Assembly (NCBI RefSeq): GCF_035046505.1
Contig: NC_089824.1
Coordinates: 220,604,596-220,668,595 of the forward strand
Direction: 5' to 3'
Source: Tiliqua scincoides
Lineage: Eukaryota > Chordata > Lepidosauria > Squamata > Scincidae
DNA: 64,000 nucleotides
The translations under genes were made by a program, and so were the position numbers. Shown here piece by piece: positions 11,101 through 22,036 of this stretch. Numbering within the stretch: position 1 is the first letter of the stretch; each line of letters begins with the position of its first letter. The notes under the pieces were generated by a model that was given only the letters and a program-made list of their open reading frames with translations, did not search any database and was not told the DNA's origin.

Positions 11101-11563
11101 TTGCATGCATCACACGGCGGTGGTGCTTTTCAAAGGACTCTGGTGGGGTGACTCTGCCTCACCTCCCTCCCCACCCACCGCACGTCCCTGTTACAGACTT
11201 TAGCTTTGATGTGACTAATCTGTTAGCCAGTGAGGTGCCATAAAACTCTCTTACTGGTCTCCTTACGACAGACTCACCTGGCATTTGCTTGAAATCCATG
11301 AAGACAGATAGCATTTTTCTGAACCTCATGCTTTCAGAAGCAGCAGCTGAGATGCCCAGTAAAAGGGAGGAGGGACCTTGGGATCAGGACCTGTGATTGC
11401 AGGTAGACGAAAAGCCCTTGGAGACCAGAGAGCACACCCTGGGCAGCCAGTTGCCTCTCTGTCTACGATGTGTAGTGTTATCAGTCCCTATTCTCTCTTT
11501 CAGGAATTGCATGCAGCGGAGGTGCGCAGAAACAAGGAGCAACGGGAGGAGATTTCTGGATAA
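5016..11563 (+). CDS. STMN3: Stathmin-3 (SCLIP), coding exons 2-5; start codon outside window
   Basis: Four exons join in frame: 5016-5111, 6206-6381, 7602-7793 and 11504-11563, all with AG acceptors and GT donors, ending in TAA. They encode residues 7-180 if the missing first exon has the usual six codons; known STMN3 is 180 residues. Recognised by near identity to STMN3 rather than STMN2: [20 protein letters not shown], then [18 protein letters not shown] and the C-terminal [19 protein letters not shown]. Stathmin-family proteins bind two tubulin heterodimers and promote microtubule disassembly; SCLIP is neuronal and is held on Golgi and vesicle membranes by palmitoylation of paired cysteines, seen here as the C-S-C pair in exon 2. 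Exons 3-5 carry the stathmin-like domain: regulatory region with proline-directed serines, then a long charged helix. No stop or frameshift is seen. Introns are full of repeats; intron 4 holds a composite Tigger-like element. Confidence 0.96.
5530..6032 (+). mobile_element. Old CR1-type LINE 3' fragment in STMN3 intron 2
   Basis: The + strand shows a worn version of the CR1 ORF2 end: 'gtgcttcttcagacagcaca', 'ttgttgccagaagacttggt', 'aaaagcaggactggacaagt', and the terminal 'cctgatccagaaaacttttc' plus 'ttatgttct'. It is clearly more diverged than the copies at 8964-9630 and 31771-35592 and appears to be a different, older CR1 subfamily. Confidence 0.7.
6206..6381 (+). CDS. STMN3: STMN3 exon 3
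   Basis: Acceptor 'ctcttgcccag' and donor 'aaggtaatg'. It encodes [20 protein letters not shown] onward to [13 protein letters not shown]. This is the regulatory N-terminal part of the stathmin-like domain, with SP dipeptides ([16 protein letters not shown]) of the type phosphorylated by proline-directed kinases in this family. It ends in phase 0. Confidence 0.96.
6650..6890. repeat. Dispersed SINE/LINE-tail-like repeat
   Basis: Text such as 'gtttatataccacttctcaa', 'aaagtagttcacaatgtggt' and 'tccctgtccccaaagtgctc' recurs in worn form at 28065-28240 and 50030-50200. The order (tail box, 'ctcacagtctaa', then 'cagcagctgtt'-like text) is that of a retroposed tail common in reptile genomes. I cannot name the family from sequence alone. 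Confidence 0.5.
7602..7793 (+). CDS. STMN3: STMN3 exon 4
   Basis: Acceptor 'tgtcattgcag', donor 'aaggtaagtc', exactly 64 codons in phase 0. It encodes [20 protein letters not shown] through [20 protein letters not shown] and RLREK. This is the highly charged tubulin-binding helix of stathmins. Confidence 0.97.
8891..8963. repeat. Left arm of the 45-bp minisatellite
   Basis: One complete leading piece and one unit of the same repeat as at 9631-10100: 'tagggtgaatgtgagcataa', then a unit starting at 8921 that reaches its base 43 at 8963. The array is then interrupted by the CR1 copy and resumes at unit base 1 at 9631. Confidence 0.9.
8964..9630 (+). mobile_element. CR1 LINE 3' fragment nested in the minisatellite
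   Basis: 5'-truncated, fairly young CR1. It has an open frame of 154 codons (8973-9437) for the end of ORF2: [60 protein letters not shown]. The usual 3' untranslated tail follows, ending 'ctgttcttatgttcttatga'. The C-terminal frame matches that of the long antisense copy at 31771-35592. It is inserted between base 43 of one minisatellite unit and base 1 of the next. Confidence 0.92.
9631..10100. repeat. 45-bp minisatellite, ten units plus partial
   Basis: Units start at 9631, 9676, 9721, 9766, 9811, 9856, 9901, 9946, 9991, 10036 and a partial one at 10081, so the period is exactly 45 bp with no indel. Each begins 'catgaagatcccccgctccc' and continues 'tagggtgaatgtgagcataa' plus five bases. 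Variation between units is only a few substitutions (for example 'gtgagc' or 'gggatc'; the unit at 9856 is the most diverged). It is not a CRISPR array, since there are no unique spacers. Confidence 0.96.
10241..11503 (+). other. STMN3: STMN3 intron 4, distal part
   Basis: No gene is seen. A short dispersed GC-rich repeat lies at about 11110-11190 ('cttttcaaaggactctggtg', 'gactctgcctcacctccctc'), related to text near 1130-1190, 1650-1700 and 12880-13075. The rest looks like unremarkable intron sequence. Confidence 0.5.
11504..11563 (+). CDS. STMN3: STMN3 exon 5 (last coding exon)
   Basis: Acceptor 'ctctctttcag', then [19 protein letters not shown] and TAA at 11561. The short C-terminal exon is typical for the family; the known mammalian end is very similar. 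Confidence 0.95.
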   Translation, partial: ELHAAEVRRNKEQREEISG

Positions 11564-13663
11564 AGCGTTTTTTCTACACAGTTAGCACCTGCTTCCCAAT
11601 AACTAACAAACAAATCCCAACACTTTTTTTTTTTGCCTAGCCAAGGCAATGTATGATTTCTCCATTGCCATTTCCCTGTCTCTCCCCCACCCCCTCTGGT
11701 ATACCCAGCCACACATCCCTCTTCTCTCTGTATCCTTAACTTATAGGGGTTTATCTGGACCTCTCAGCAGATTAGCAATTAGTTCACACACATGAAATAT
11801 AGAATCCATAAACCAGCTTCTCTTTGGGCTTTTCTTGTTCAGGAAACAAAAGAAACATCATTACCAAATGCAGAAGAATTAAGGTGATATGTTGAATGCA
11901 TTTAGCAATGTCGTAGGTATGAGGGCTATTCTCTAGGAACCATTCACTGCTCTTGATTTAAGCCAGATAAGAAAGAGAGGAGGAGTCTTTTTGGTCAAGA
12001 AGGGTGACAGGGCCAGGTTCACACATCACATTTTTCAGTTGTACACCTGAAATGGGGACAGATGTATGTTTGCAAAATAATGTATCATATGCACTTAGGG
12101 TGCCAGGATTGTAGTGATTCTTTGCCGACTATAATTTCAGGGGCAAATTGATGCTTGCCACTGTGTAGTTTGTGAAAAGACTCTTATTGCTTTCTCACAA
12201 CTTACAGTAAGGACTAGATGGCTGACGATTTGCTGAGGAAGAGCTTCTTTGTGCTTAGTTTCTGCTTGCTCTTGTCTGATCTGTAGATGACAGTGAACTC
12301 AGGTTGTAGTCCAGAGCCTGGAGAATACACAAAAGATCACCCAGCAAATGTGAATTGCTGTAGTCGTTAGTCACAGACAGAATTATGCTTTGTTTTCAGA
12401 AGGCTTCTCTTGCGGCCTACAAAACACCTTTGTAAGCAGGGGTGCCACATGACTCAGACTGCAATCCTAACCACACTTACCTGAGAGTAAGCCCCATTGA
12501 ACAAAATAGGATTTACTTCTGAGTAGACCTGGTTAGGCTTGTGCCCTAAACCGGTTTCTATGGAAGTGAAATGGAAATATCTGCCTGTCATGTCAGTAAT
12601 TCACTTCACACAAAGAAGTGCATGGCTACATAGCAACTTGCACACCTTTAGTTAAATGTTGTCACCAGGGGTAGTAAACTGCACCTCTCCCAATCAGAGA
12701 AGCACCTGGTCAGCAGCATAACAGGAGACAAATCTGGAGTAACGATCACAACATTCTGATTTTTTAGGCAGGGCACTGCAGGAAAGAACACAAAGAACAC
12801 ACCTTAACTAATAGATGCAGCTTCAAAGTGGGAGGCTGCAGCATGGCTGCACACATACACCTCTGTGAATTGTGAAATTGCAGCAGGGACATGTGGTGGA
12901 TGGGGAGGCAGGGGAAGCAGAGCCTCCTCACTGGAGTCCTACGAAAAGGGCTGCTGCTTTGTGCATGGGTTGTGTGTGCTTGCACACCTCCCATGGCAAT
13001 GGTGCTTTTCGAAGGACTCCAATGGGGAGGCTATGGCTCCCCTACCTGCCCACCAACCGCATGTCCATGAATTGCAGAGATACAAGTGCAAAAGCAATGG
13101 AGTATGCTGATTGTTGTAGACTCCTAGGGCAGCAGTGCCTTCCCTCTCCCTTGCAATCTATAGTAAGGAAAGGGAAAGGTATCCCCTTTCTGTAGAGCTG
13201 GTAGCAAAGTTTAGATCTAACCTGGCATGGTTGACAAGTCTATGTTAGAGCCTATTTATCCTTTCCTTTCCCAGCTCAGGTGCTAAATAAACCCAAGACT
13301 GAATGGCCAAATACATGCATAGCAAATATTCCTTCAGCCCCCAAATGCCTGGTGAAAGAAAAACTTTCTGGAGGTTAAGCATTAAACCGTTTTAACCAAC
13401 CGTTTCAAAATAGCACGCGCACATTTAAATAGCCGAGTTCAGCCACCACCACCACACCAGCGCAGCAATCAGGAAAGAATCAAACTCCTGCTTCTGTGTT
13501 TATTTCAGGGAAATTTGGCCAGTTGAATATGTGTGTGCGCTGCTCCCACGTGCTGTGCATGTGTTTTAACAGCTAAGTTTGGATACTTAAAAAAACACAG
13601 CAAACTGGAGTTTAAAAAGTCATGCCTGCATCAGTCATTAGACAGGACAAGATAGCGTTAGAT
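11564..13663 (+). other. Start of STMN3 3'UTR and intergenic DNA
   Basis: The 3'UTR must begin at 11564, but its end is not fixed. An AATAAA at about 13286 is one candidate, without a strong GT-rich downstream element. A dispersed GC-rich repeat with inverted halves lies at about 12780-13080, and a short common reptile repeat at about 12455-12545 ('cacacttacctgagagtaag'). Confidence 0.4.
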
Positions 13664-13942
13664 CAGTGGCATAGCTAGAGGGGGTGCAAAGCACTAAGTT
13701 TTGCAGGGATCCTCACCACAGCGTGCAAGTGGCCCCCTCACCTTCAGAGCCATTCCAGGTGGGGGAGCAAAATGAAGGCATTTGCCTTGACTGCCCATAC
13801 GCTCCATCCATCTTGCATTCACCTCTGTTTTGGTCCCCTGTCCTGGAATGCCTTGGAAGGGGAGGGGGAGGGTCCACTTGCATGCTGCAGTGAGGCTCCC
13901 TGCAAACTTTAGTGCTTTGCAGCCCCTCTAGTTACACCACTG
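13664..13942. mobile_element. Non-autonomous DNA transposon, CAGTGGC(A/G)TAGCTAG family
   Basis: Left end CAGTGGCATAGCTAGAGGG, right end CCCCTCTAGTTACACCACTG. Interior 'tgcaaagcactaagttttgc' and its inverse near 13905-13925. Same family as 559-829. A weak GTTAG shared by the two flanks could be a worn target duplication. Confidence 0.75.
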
Positions 13943-16732
13943 AGTTAGGCTGGGTGTGAGAGATGTACAATCAACTTCCCCTACTGCCACACAGCTCAAT
14001 GGGTGACCTACACAGGTCTTTGTCTCTCAGCTTAACTACCTCACTGGGTTGCTCTGAGAGTAAATATCTGTTGGAAAGGACTTTGACACTCAGTTGTGCT
14101 GCAGAAATTACCAGTGATCATTCGGGCTGCCTTACATCATAGTCCCTGGTTGGTATGAACACTGGTTCCTGCACAAACCAGGCCTGATGTGAAGGGCCTG
14201 CAGATTTATCATAAAAGGGCATAAAACTGCAGGCTGACTGTACTCTTGTTGAAAAACAGTTATTTTTTGTGCAGTCTGATCCTATGGATGTTTACTCAGA
14301 CATAAGTTCCACTGGATTCAGTGTGGCTTACTCTGTCGTTACTGTGCATAGGTTGCAGCCTTTGTGTTTGTAAGGGAAGTGCAAGGTCTAGTTTATTTTT
14401 TAAAACTCAGCAGAGTCTCTGCTGCAGAGTTGGGTGTCTGTGTTCCTGCAGAGTGGGGTTTCACCAAAGAGAAGGTGGACCCAACAGCAATTTGTAGAAT
14501 TGGGCCCTTTTTTGCCAGCACTCTATAGGGGGAAAGGGGGCTGGCAAAGATGTGGGATTGAATCTGATTAAGTGGCATTCTCAACTCTGCATCAGATCAA
14601 GGATCCAGATTAGACTGAACAACGTCTTGTAACTGTTCTTTGTGTTTCTCCTAGAACACCATTTGGTAGGTAAAGTATGCAAATCCTACTGTGTAGTTTT
14701 GCCAGGGGTTCTCAGGAGGATGAGACCTTGCCTTCAGTACCAGAGGTGGCTTTCTGGAGAGTTCCCCTTGGTACGAGTATATTTCTGGCATTGTATGGTC
14801 TTGGTATATGTCCGGATAGTATCTGAACTATGTAGAATCCCAGTAGTTAGCACAAATAAGTCAAGGTGTGCTAGTTAATGTAAAAGGGGATTTTAATCCA
14901 GTATGACCACTGCCAGCTTAATTCACACAGCAGAAATGGACTGGGATCCCAAATGGAGGGATGTTTAATGTTTAGCAATGTCTCTTTCTTACAACCCTCT
15001 CAAACCTATGAATGTGTTACTGAGATGAGTTGATATCTAAGAATCCTTCATGTCTCAGAAGCTGGATCTGGAAAAGGGGCTAGGATTCAGCGGCCACTGA
15101 ATCCACCCCTTCTCAGACCCAATCCACTCTTCCCCCGCCCTGTTCTGCTTTCCGCAACCCCGCCTCCCCTGTCACCTTACCTGCCTCTGCAGGTCCTCTG
15201 GGATCCACTGGTGCACACCAGGAAGGCTCTGGCCTTCCTGCCAGCACTCCAGCAGCGGGTGCCTCTGTGCGCGGTCAGAGTGCTGTTTACAACTTCTGTA
15301 AGGCAGTTAGCACTCTTGGAATGGCTGTTCTGCCAACAGGGCAGCCCAGTAGGGTTGGGCTGTTAGTTTCTTGGTAATATAACCTTACTCAGCATGTTTT
15401 CCAAGACTTCATGTGAAGACTTGCTCCCTACCAGTGGATAAGTTAAATCTCATAGTTACCTCCCAGGTCATTCAAATTGCTCTTGTGCTACCTAGTGCAG
15501 AATGATCCTGCCTATCTAACAAGGCTGTCTTCCTGGTCATTGCTATTTCTCTCTTAAAATACTCTCTGGAAAGTTTGTATAGGATTGCAGCCTCAGAGAG
15601 CACTCTTAGTATCTAGAGCTTTGAAATGTTATTTTTAATATGAACCTTCACTATAACCTTGTCATTATTTCAATCTTGAACATGGAGAAATAAGGCTGAG
15701 GGGCAACAGCTGGCCTACAATCCTATGTCTGAACTGAGATTTCAGCCTTCATCAAACTACATTCAGCCTATTCTGACAACTGGTGCACTTAAGCTTGGAA
15801 ATCTGCTAGGTTGGCACCGGGGGCACATCCTGAATTGTGGCACTTACAGGTGCACTCAGATAACACCCTGCCCCAACTGTGGCAAAGAGATTTACAGTGC
15901 AATACTATGCATGTTTTTTATTTTTCCCAGAAGTAAGCCCCACTGTATTCCACAGGGCTTACTCTCTTTTGTGTTTAGAACTGCAGCCTTAATTTTGAGT
16001 AGGTGTTACTCCATATTGGTCTAGCATTTGTCCCTGATTGTGGTTGTTCCTTTATAACTTTTCCTGAATCTACAGTGATCCCAGTTTTCCTGGTTTCTGG
16101 TCAGATTCCAGTAGTGCCTTTTCACACACTAGGGCAAGGGTTTTGATGACCCATGGTGTCATGTGGGAAGCACTAATCTTGGCAGTAACGTGTCACTTTT
16201 TATGACCCCCACCCCCAGATTCTCCTCTGGGTTCTCTGGTCACTGACAATTTTGGTGGCAAGAGTTCTTATGTGAATTGTTGCTTGTTGGAGTTCAAAAA
16301 CCGAGCAGACAGGCTTTCCTGCCAAAGCAGCTATCATTTGGGTCAGGGGGCTGAAGCAGAGAGAATCCTGACAGCCATATCAGAGCAGTGGTTCTAAACA
16401 ATGACTACAATGAGTTCTAGATTAAACAGAAAATATATGGATTTGTTTCAGAAAAAGTGACAGTCCAGGGGTTCTGGGCAGAGAGGGAGTGCAATGCTTA
16501 AGAAAGAAGCCCAAGAAAATCATTAAAGCAACTGGGTAGGCTCCAAGCTCCACAAACCATGAGATGCTATGACAAGTGGAGAGGCTCCCAGCCACTCAGT
16601 TGGGTAGAGGCAGGAGAATGCTCAACCTCCTGACCCAGTCAAGGCACAGACAAAAATTGGCTGGAAGTCGGTGGGGTCACACCTTCCCCAGCACACATAC
16701 TGCCCTCTGTGTGGAGAACCATGGCATTGCAG
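13943..16732. other. Intergenic DNA without recognised genes
   Basis: Open frames here are short and show no protein family. Short copies of the dispersed repeat built around 'acttactcccaggtaagtg' occur at about 14268-14365 and 15890-15990. A GC-richer stretch at 15070-15370 looks like a worn palindromic repeat. Confidence 0.45.
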
Positions 16733-17062
16733 CAGTGATTTTCAGCATTTTTTTTTCTCGTGGCACACTGACCTCTATGGTCTTCTCCGTACTCTTCACT
16801 TCTTGTGATGTCACTTCTGGCTTCTGGGAGACTCTTCTGGGTTCTGTGGCTCTGTTTCTAGGACATCTGTCTGTAGTAACAAATTGTCCCTCTTTCTCCA
16901 CTGGCAAAGGAAAAGGGACAGGCGATGCATTACTATGGACAGTTGCCCTAGAAACAGCACCACAGAACCCAGAAGAGATTTCCAGCAGTTTTCAACCAAT
17001 GTGCTCCAAACTCCCACAGCACAACTGCTGACCTTTCACAACACACTGGCTGAAAACCACTG
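16733..17062. mobile_element. hAT-like palindromic MITE with decayed 8-bp target duplication
   Basis: Left end CAGTGATTTTCAGC and right end GCTGAAAACCACTG are inverted copies. Interior halves mirror each other ('gggttctgtggctctgtttc' against 'gaaacagcaccacagaaccc'). The 8-bp flanks CATTGCAG and CATTAAAG agree at six positions, consistent with an old hAT target duplication. Confidence 0.75.
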
Positions 17063-17814
17063 CATTAAAGGAAAGCTTTGTATCCAAAGAAAGGGGCTAC
17101 TGTGCCGATAGGAGTGTGTTAGAAGACCAGAAGGAAGAGAGAGCTTAGAGGTGTCCGCCATGCTTGTGACAAAGAATGCTTGAGATCAGGAAAGAAGGGT
17201 TGGGCCTGAATGTCCTAGCTAATCAATCAGTCGCCAAATAGCAGCAGTCCTAGATAAGCACCTGTGTAAAATGCGGAATCATTTCATCCATACTATAGTG
17301 ATGACACATTTAAAAATGTTTAAATAGAATTAAATAAATTTTAAGGAAAAAAAGAGTTTGTGTGTAAGAAGTGATTGCAGTTGTCAGTGCTGACGTCCTT
17401 GGACGGGTTCTGTGAATGTGACTGCAAGCTGTTAATGACGTCTCTTACTTGCTGTGGTGCTGGGTGTTTGCTTAGTGTGTAATTTTTCTGACTTATTGTA
17501 AATACTGTTTTTAGTACTATGGTTATGATGACTGATATTGACTGTAATGGTGATGATAACCCAGAAATGCCATACTCATGAACAGGAACTCCAAAGCATT
17601 CACTCAGATTCAGAGCTAGCCAGGCATGGGTTACAGCTGAAAAATCGAAGCCTGGTCTTCCCTAAGGTGGCAAACTGAATGGTCTGTACCACTTGAGAAA
17701 GCTTGCACAATAGAGCCCCTCCACATAGAGAACTAGCATGTCAGGCAAAAGATGGTGCTAGAACACCTCTCCATGGAATGCTGGTTTTGACACTGTTTTT
17801 GTATGGAGGAGTGA

Positions 17815-17990
17815 AGTGATGTGAAGCAGTACTGGTTCTTGAAAGAGAGAACCTCTATGATTGTAAAAATCCCCTTGGGGGATTTAGAAATGCCTGCCTA
17901 TGTAAACTGCCTTGAATAAAGTCAGAAGAGCAATCCAATGACCAGAAAGGCGGTATATAAATACCGAGTTGTTATTATTATTATTACTGC
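17815..17990 (+). mobile_element. tRNA-derived SINE, 3' part
   Basis: Body and tail: 'ttgaaagagagaacctctat', 'aatccccttgggggatttag', 'gcctatgtaaactgccttga', 'aggcggtatataaata', then (TTA)n. This is the 3' half of the same SINE that appears in full on the minus strand at 19888-20330 and 50215-50580. Confidence 0.8.
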
Positions 17991-18651
17991 TCAGGTTCAC
18001 CCACCTCAATGGGGGCCAAAGTACACATTGTTAAATGTGTAGCTTGGTCCAGTGTGCTCATTTCTTGTTGTTGTTTTCTTTCAAATAGCAGCCATGAGAA
18101 GCCTGACCAGATTGGGGCCATGGCATGGGAGGAGGAGGAGGCTTTAGTGTTTACCCCCTCCATAGTTCCAAACCAGATTGGCTCCTCAACAGCTGTGCTG
18201 TGCCCTGGGAGGGAAGAGACTGTTAATGCCAATTGAAACTTTCCGCGCCAGGGCGGGGTCCAGTACAGATTGGGTCCCACAACGTCATCCCTAATGACAT
18301 GCTTCATGTAACGGAATATAATCAGATAACCAGACCACTATCAATGTGAAGTCAGCCTTGTTGCCTGCAGGAGCAGCTGAGGTGGTGTGTGTATTTAAAA
18401 AAATCCAGAGGTTTAAGGAAGCACCACAAGGCAGAAGAGGAGGAAGTGGAGGAGGCGGGATTTGTGGGTTGGAGAGGAGCAGGGAAACTGAGAGATAGTG
18501 GGGTGGAGTATGAGATGGGGGGAAAAATCACTATGAGAGGAAGGGGTTCTTTTTGAATACTTCATACACACATGGAGCATGACATTCTGGAAAATCTGGG
18601 TCTAGTTTAGTAGTACTCTACCACAGCCTTGAGGACTACATAATACAGTCT

Positions 18652-18755
18652 GGGCCTCATTCTAACCAACTTTCCAGTGCTGATGCAACTGTGCCAACAG
18701 GGTGTGCCCTGACCTTGTGCCCTTACTGCACTGGAAAGAGGGATAGAATTTGGCC
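18652..18755. mobile_element. Small palindromic MITE
   Basis: Ends 'gggcctcattctaaccaact' and 'gatagaatttggccc' with 'ttccagtgc' and 'gcactggaaag' inside. Same family as 52005-52182, which is better preserved. Confidence 0.55.
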
Positions 18756-19887
18756 CTCTGTTAATTACAGTAGGCTGAGCAGAGGTGAGCTTTTGGGAAG
18801 TTATTCAGTGAGCAAAAATAGTACCTGTGTGGCCTCCTTTCACTTCCTGACACTATAAACACCAAGCCTGATGTGGTTGCTTCGCCCTAGCTCTCTTCTA
18901 TGTTCTGTTCAAAATCTACATGGCAAGTGATGGAGAGTCTTCATTTGGTGTGTAAGCTCAGATTTGCTGTATGGGGGCACTAATATATGTAACTTAATGG
19001 AAGATGTAGAGCTGGTTCACATAGTACACAATGTCTGGCAGCTGAACTGGCTCCACTGGAAAGCATTGTGCTTGAGATGGCATGGAAGGTCTGTGGTATT
19101 AATCCCAAGATGACTCATTCTTATGTACAAGTCACCCTGTTGAGTTTCAGTCTTCAAGTCACCCTGCTGAGTTCATCAGTCATGTGATGAGAAACATGTA
19201 TGTGAGAACCAGTTCTAGGGCAATCAGTGATTTCTGCCTATGGTGCTCATTTAGGCTTGAAGATTTTCCTTCACCACAACTCTGTCAGTGCTTTAAGATG
19301 TGTATCTAAGGAGGGATTTGCTCGGGTATGCTGATGTATCAGGTAGAGAAACCAGGCATACGATCAGGTGTAAGTTGGGATCAGTCATAATTACGGCTAC
19401 AATATGCCACATTAAGGAAGCTATACCAAATGGATCAGAAGCTGCACAGCTGGGTGTTTCAGGCAGGCCAGGGAAATGAGTTTATCCAGTATCAATAGAT
19501 GTATCAAAGAATTTAAAAAAAAAAAACAGCATTGGATATAACTTGAATTACAGTGTGTACTTACAAGGGCATCCTACTCCTTGTGCAAACACATCTGGGG
19601 AATGGGCAAACACCATCCTTCAAAGTCTTGTCTGTGATGCACAAATTCACAATCAAATTCACTCCCATTTGCTTCCTAGAAGGCCTCAAGGTGTAATGGC
19701 TTGTGCTAGACCTGGGACTATTTGCCTTTCATGGGTTCACATCATGTCTCTTGGCAGCAACTCCCAACTATTGCTGTTTGCAAGTAGTATTCCCTGGTAT
19801 GTCATTTCTAATTATGCCATAATTGGAAAAGCTTCATGCAGTCTGCCCTCGAAACACTCCCAAGGCTTAATGTGCTCTTAGCTGTTA
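18756..19887. other. Intergenic DNA, nothing recognised
   Basis: No gene, conserved protein frame or clear repeat boundary is visible. There is a short A-tract at about 19515-19528. Confidence 0.5.
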
Positions 19888-20330
19888 ATAATAATAATAA
19901 TTAATAATAATAACAACTCAGTATTTATATACCGCCTTTCTGGTCATCAGATTACTCCTCTGACTTTATTCAAGGCGGTTTACATAGGCAGGCGTTTCTA
20001 AATCCCTCAAGGGGATTTTTACAATCATAAACAGTTCTCTCTTTCAAGAACCAACAACATTTCAGATGGATCTTCCGGGTCTGATCTCACTTCTGGCCTC
20101 CAGTGCCTCCCACACAGGCTGACAGCAGCTCCCACATGGAGGGCAGCCAAGACACTTCTTCGCTCAGAGCAGATGGAATTACTCAGCTCAGCTTGTCAGC
20201 TGCTTCAAGGTCTCGCCATTCTCAGCCGTTCAGGGAGCTACCGGTGTTCTCGAACTGGCGACCTTCTGATGTTATCTTCGGGCTAACGGAGGCTCTACCC
20301 TCTAGACCAGACCTCCTGCCCTGTTACCTG
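19888..20330 (-). mobile_element. tRNA-derived SINE, complete
   Basis: Read on the minus strand it starts with a tRNA-like head: 'ggtctagagggtagagcctc' (A-box region) and 'ggtcgccagttcgaga' (B-box, GGTCGCCAGTTCGAG). The body and a (TTA)n tail at 19888-19912 follow. Same family as 50215-50580 and 17815-17990. RNA polymerase III promoter boxes and a trinucleotide tail are typical of tRNA-SINEs mobilised by a LINE. Confidence 0.85.
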
Positions 20331-20573
20331 TTTTCCTGAAATTATGAACCAAATTATGGCATACCAACCACAAGCCGCAATCTAGCAATACCTTTGTTAG
20401 GAAAATCGTGAGCAACTACCTTTTGAGTTTCCCATAATTCTTCATCAGCCTGGATGGAAAGCAAAACAAATGGGGTGTGAGGGAGGAGAGTGAGCCACGC
20501 ATGGTGAAGTAGCTCCCAAGGTCTGCAGTTTATTTTTTTTTTTTTAGAAGTAGCTCTGTACAGTATATGCAAA

Positions 20574-22036
20574 GTTTATTTCAAGTATAGAGGAGGGGCA
20601 TAAACAATTATAAACAACCCAAGAGTGGTTCAGCGCATTCCCAATGCTTACTTTGCCATATGTCTACATGCAAGTTGGGAGTCTGCTCAGTACAAGATGC
20701 ACTTGTAGTTGCACAAATACTCTGTCTCATGTTCCAAGCATGAAGTATTCCTTTTGTTACAAAAGCAAAAGGCAAGATTACAGTGTCTTAATGTAGGTAT
20801 ATATTCCACTTTTTAACAGAGCAACTAATCTACCTTACTTTCAAACATCACGGCTCTGAGACGGAGGGTTTTATGATCCAATGGTCTTTTGTCCATATAT
20901 GTTTTGGAAATTCTTATTTCAAGCACCGTTTTGTTGCTATGTGCACTGCAAATGATGTGAGGGGACAGTTTCCCCAAAAGCACCTTTTCAATGCAACGTG
21001 ACAATTGCCTGAAAACTGCACTCATACTATATGGGAAGTTTCCTGCTGCTCCTTTAATTGCATTCCATTAGTTCTGGGTATTGTCTTGGTTTTTTGACAC
21101 AACTGCCTTCACTCCCTAAACCTATTCAGCTGTCATCAGATTTCCTACTCAGTGTGAGAACAGGTCTGCATGCCTTCTGCACGCTTTCAAGTAAATACCT
21201 GTCATTGTATCACACAGAAAGAGGGAAGAAATGGCTATTTATGGTGCTACTGCTATTTAATATTTAATATTAGACCACTGATATTATCTTTGTGGTCAGG
21301 CAGGTCTTAAGCAACACTGAACACAGGCAGTGGTGAGCATGTGGGCTTCTACAACCCATACATGTACTACAGTTTGCAGTGGAAAGAGAAAGTAGTGATC
21401 CCTGGCTGCTAGTGAGATTTGAAGAAATACTGAAGTTCTTATTGGAAGAGATGTGGGTCAACCCTCACCACAGCCTGCAAAAGTTGTTAAGGCTACAATC
21501 CTTAGAAACAAGTCCCCTAAAAGGGAATTCCTTTTGAAGCAAACTTGGTCAGGACTGGGATGCAAGTCTTCCCATAGTTCCTTCAAACATACAATGAGGA
21601 TACTTTTTCCTTCATAAGGACATGGATATGTAAGGATTGTTGTATTAAGGCACCATGTAACAGATGTATTCTTACCCTAACACTGGTCTCCTTGTGAAAG
21701 AAAAAAAACTGCACCTCCAAACCCAAATCGTGTTTCTGTTCCCCCGTGACTGCCCTCCTGTTCTCTCCTGATGCTGCCTGTCTGAATGTCCTTGGCCTTG
21801 CACAGGGTTCACGTCTTCGGATGCAGCATGTGCTCTCTTTGTCCTTTCCAAATAGACAGAAAGGGAAGAAACTAGAATGGTGTCATGAATGGACTTTCCA
21901 CACTTGTTTAAGAGCCTCATCTGACTCCTTTAAGTCTACACCTGCATTTCATTGTCAATTTGAGGTTGTTGTTGTGCAAAAGAAGTGACTAATGAGGAAA
22001 ACAAAACAAAATAAACTTGGTCTGAAACCATGGCTC
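20574..22036. other. Non-repetitive intergenic stretch ending in a good poly(A) context
   Basis: Fewer recognisable repeats than in the surroundings. On the + strand AATAAA at 22010-22015 is followed by 'ctttgtctgtgttc', a GT-rich downstream element. On the minus strand an AATAAA lies at about 20575-20580. Either could end an unannotated transcript, or the + strand one could be a very distal STMN3 3'UTR end. No coding frame is supported. Confidence 0.3.
22010..22015 (+). terminator. Candidate poly(A) signal
   Basis: AATAAA followed about 20-35 bases later by a GT-rich stretch (22037-22048). No gene end is known to belong to it; the nearest upstream + strand stop codon is that of STMN3, more than 10 kb away. 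Confidence 0.3.

Noticed and set aside
17984-18307. Minus-strand frame of 107 codons
   Set aside because: No recognised family and no splice or start support; next to a SINE tail.
19888-20330. tRNA gene
   Set aside because: A- and B-box-like motifs are present, but no cloverleaf with a proper acceptor stem is visible; body and (TTA)n tail show a SINE. The same holds for 50215-50580 and 24222-24464.
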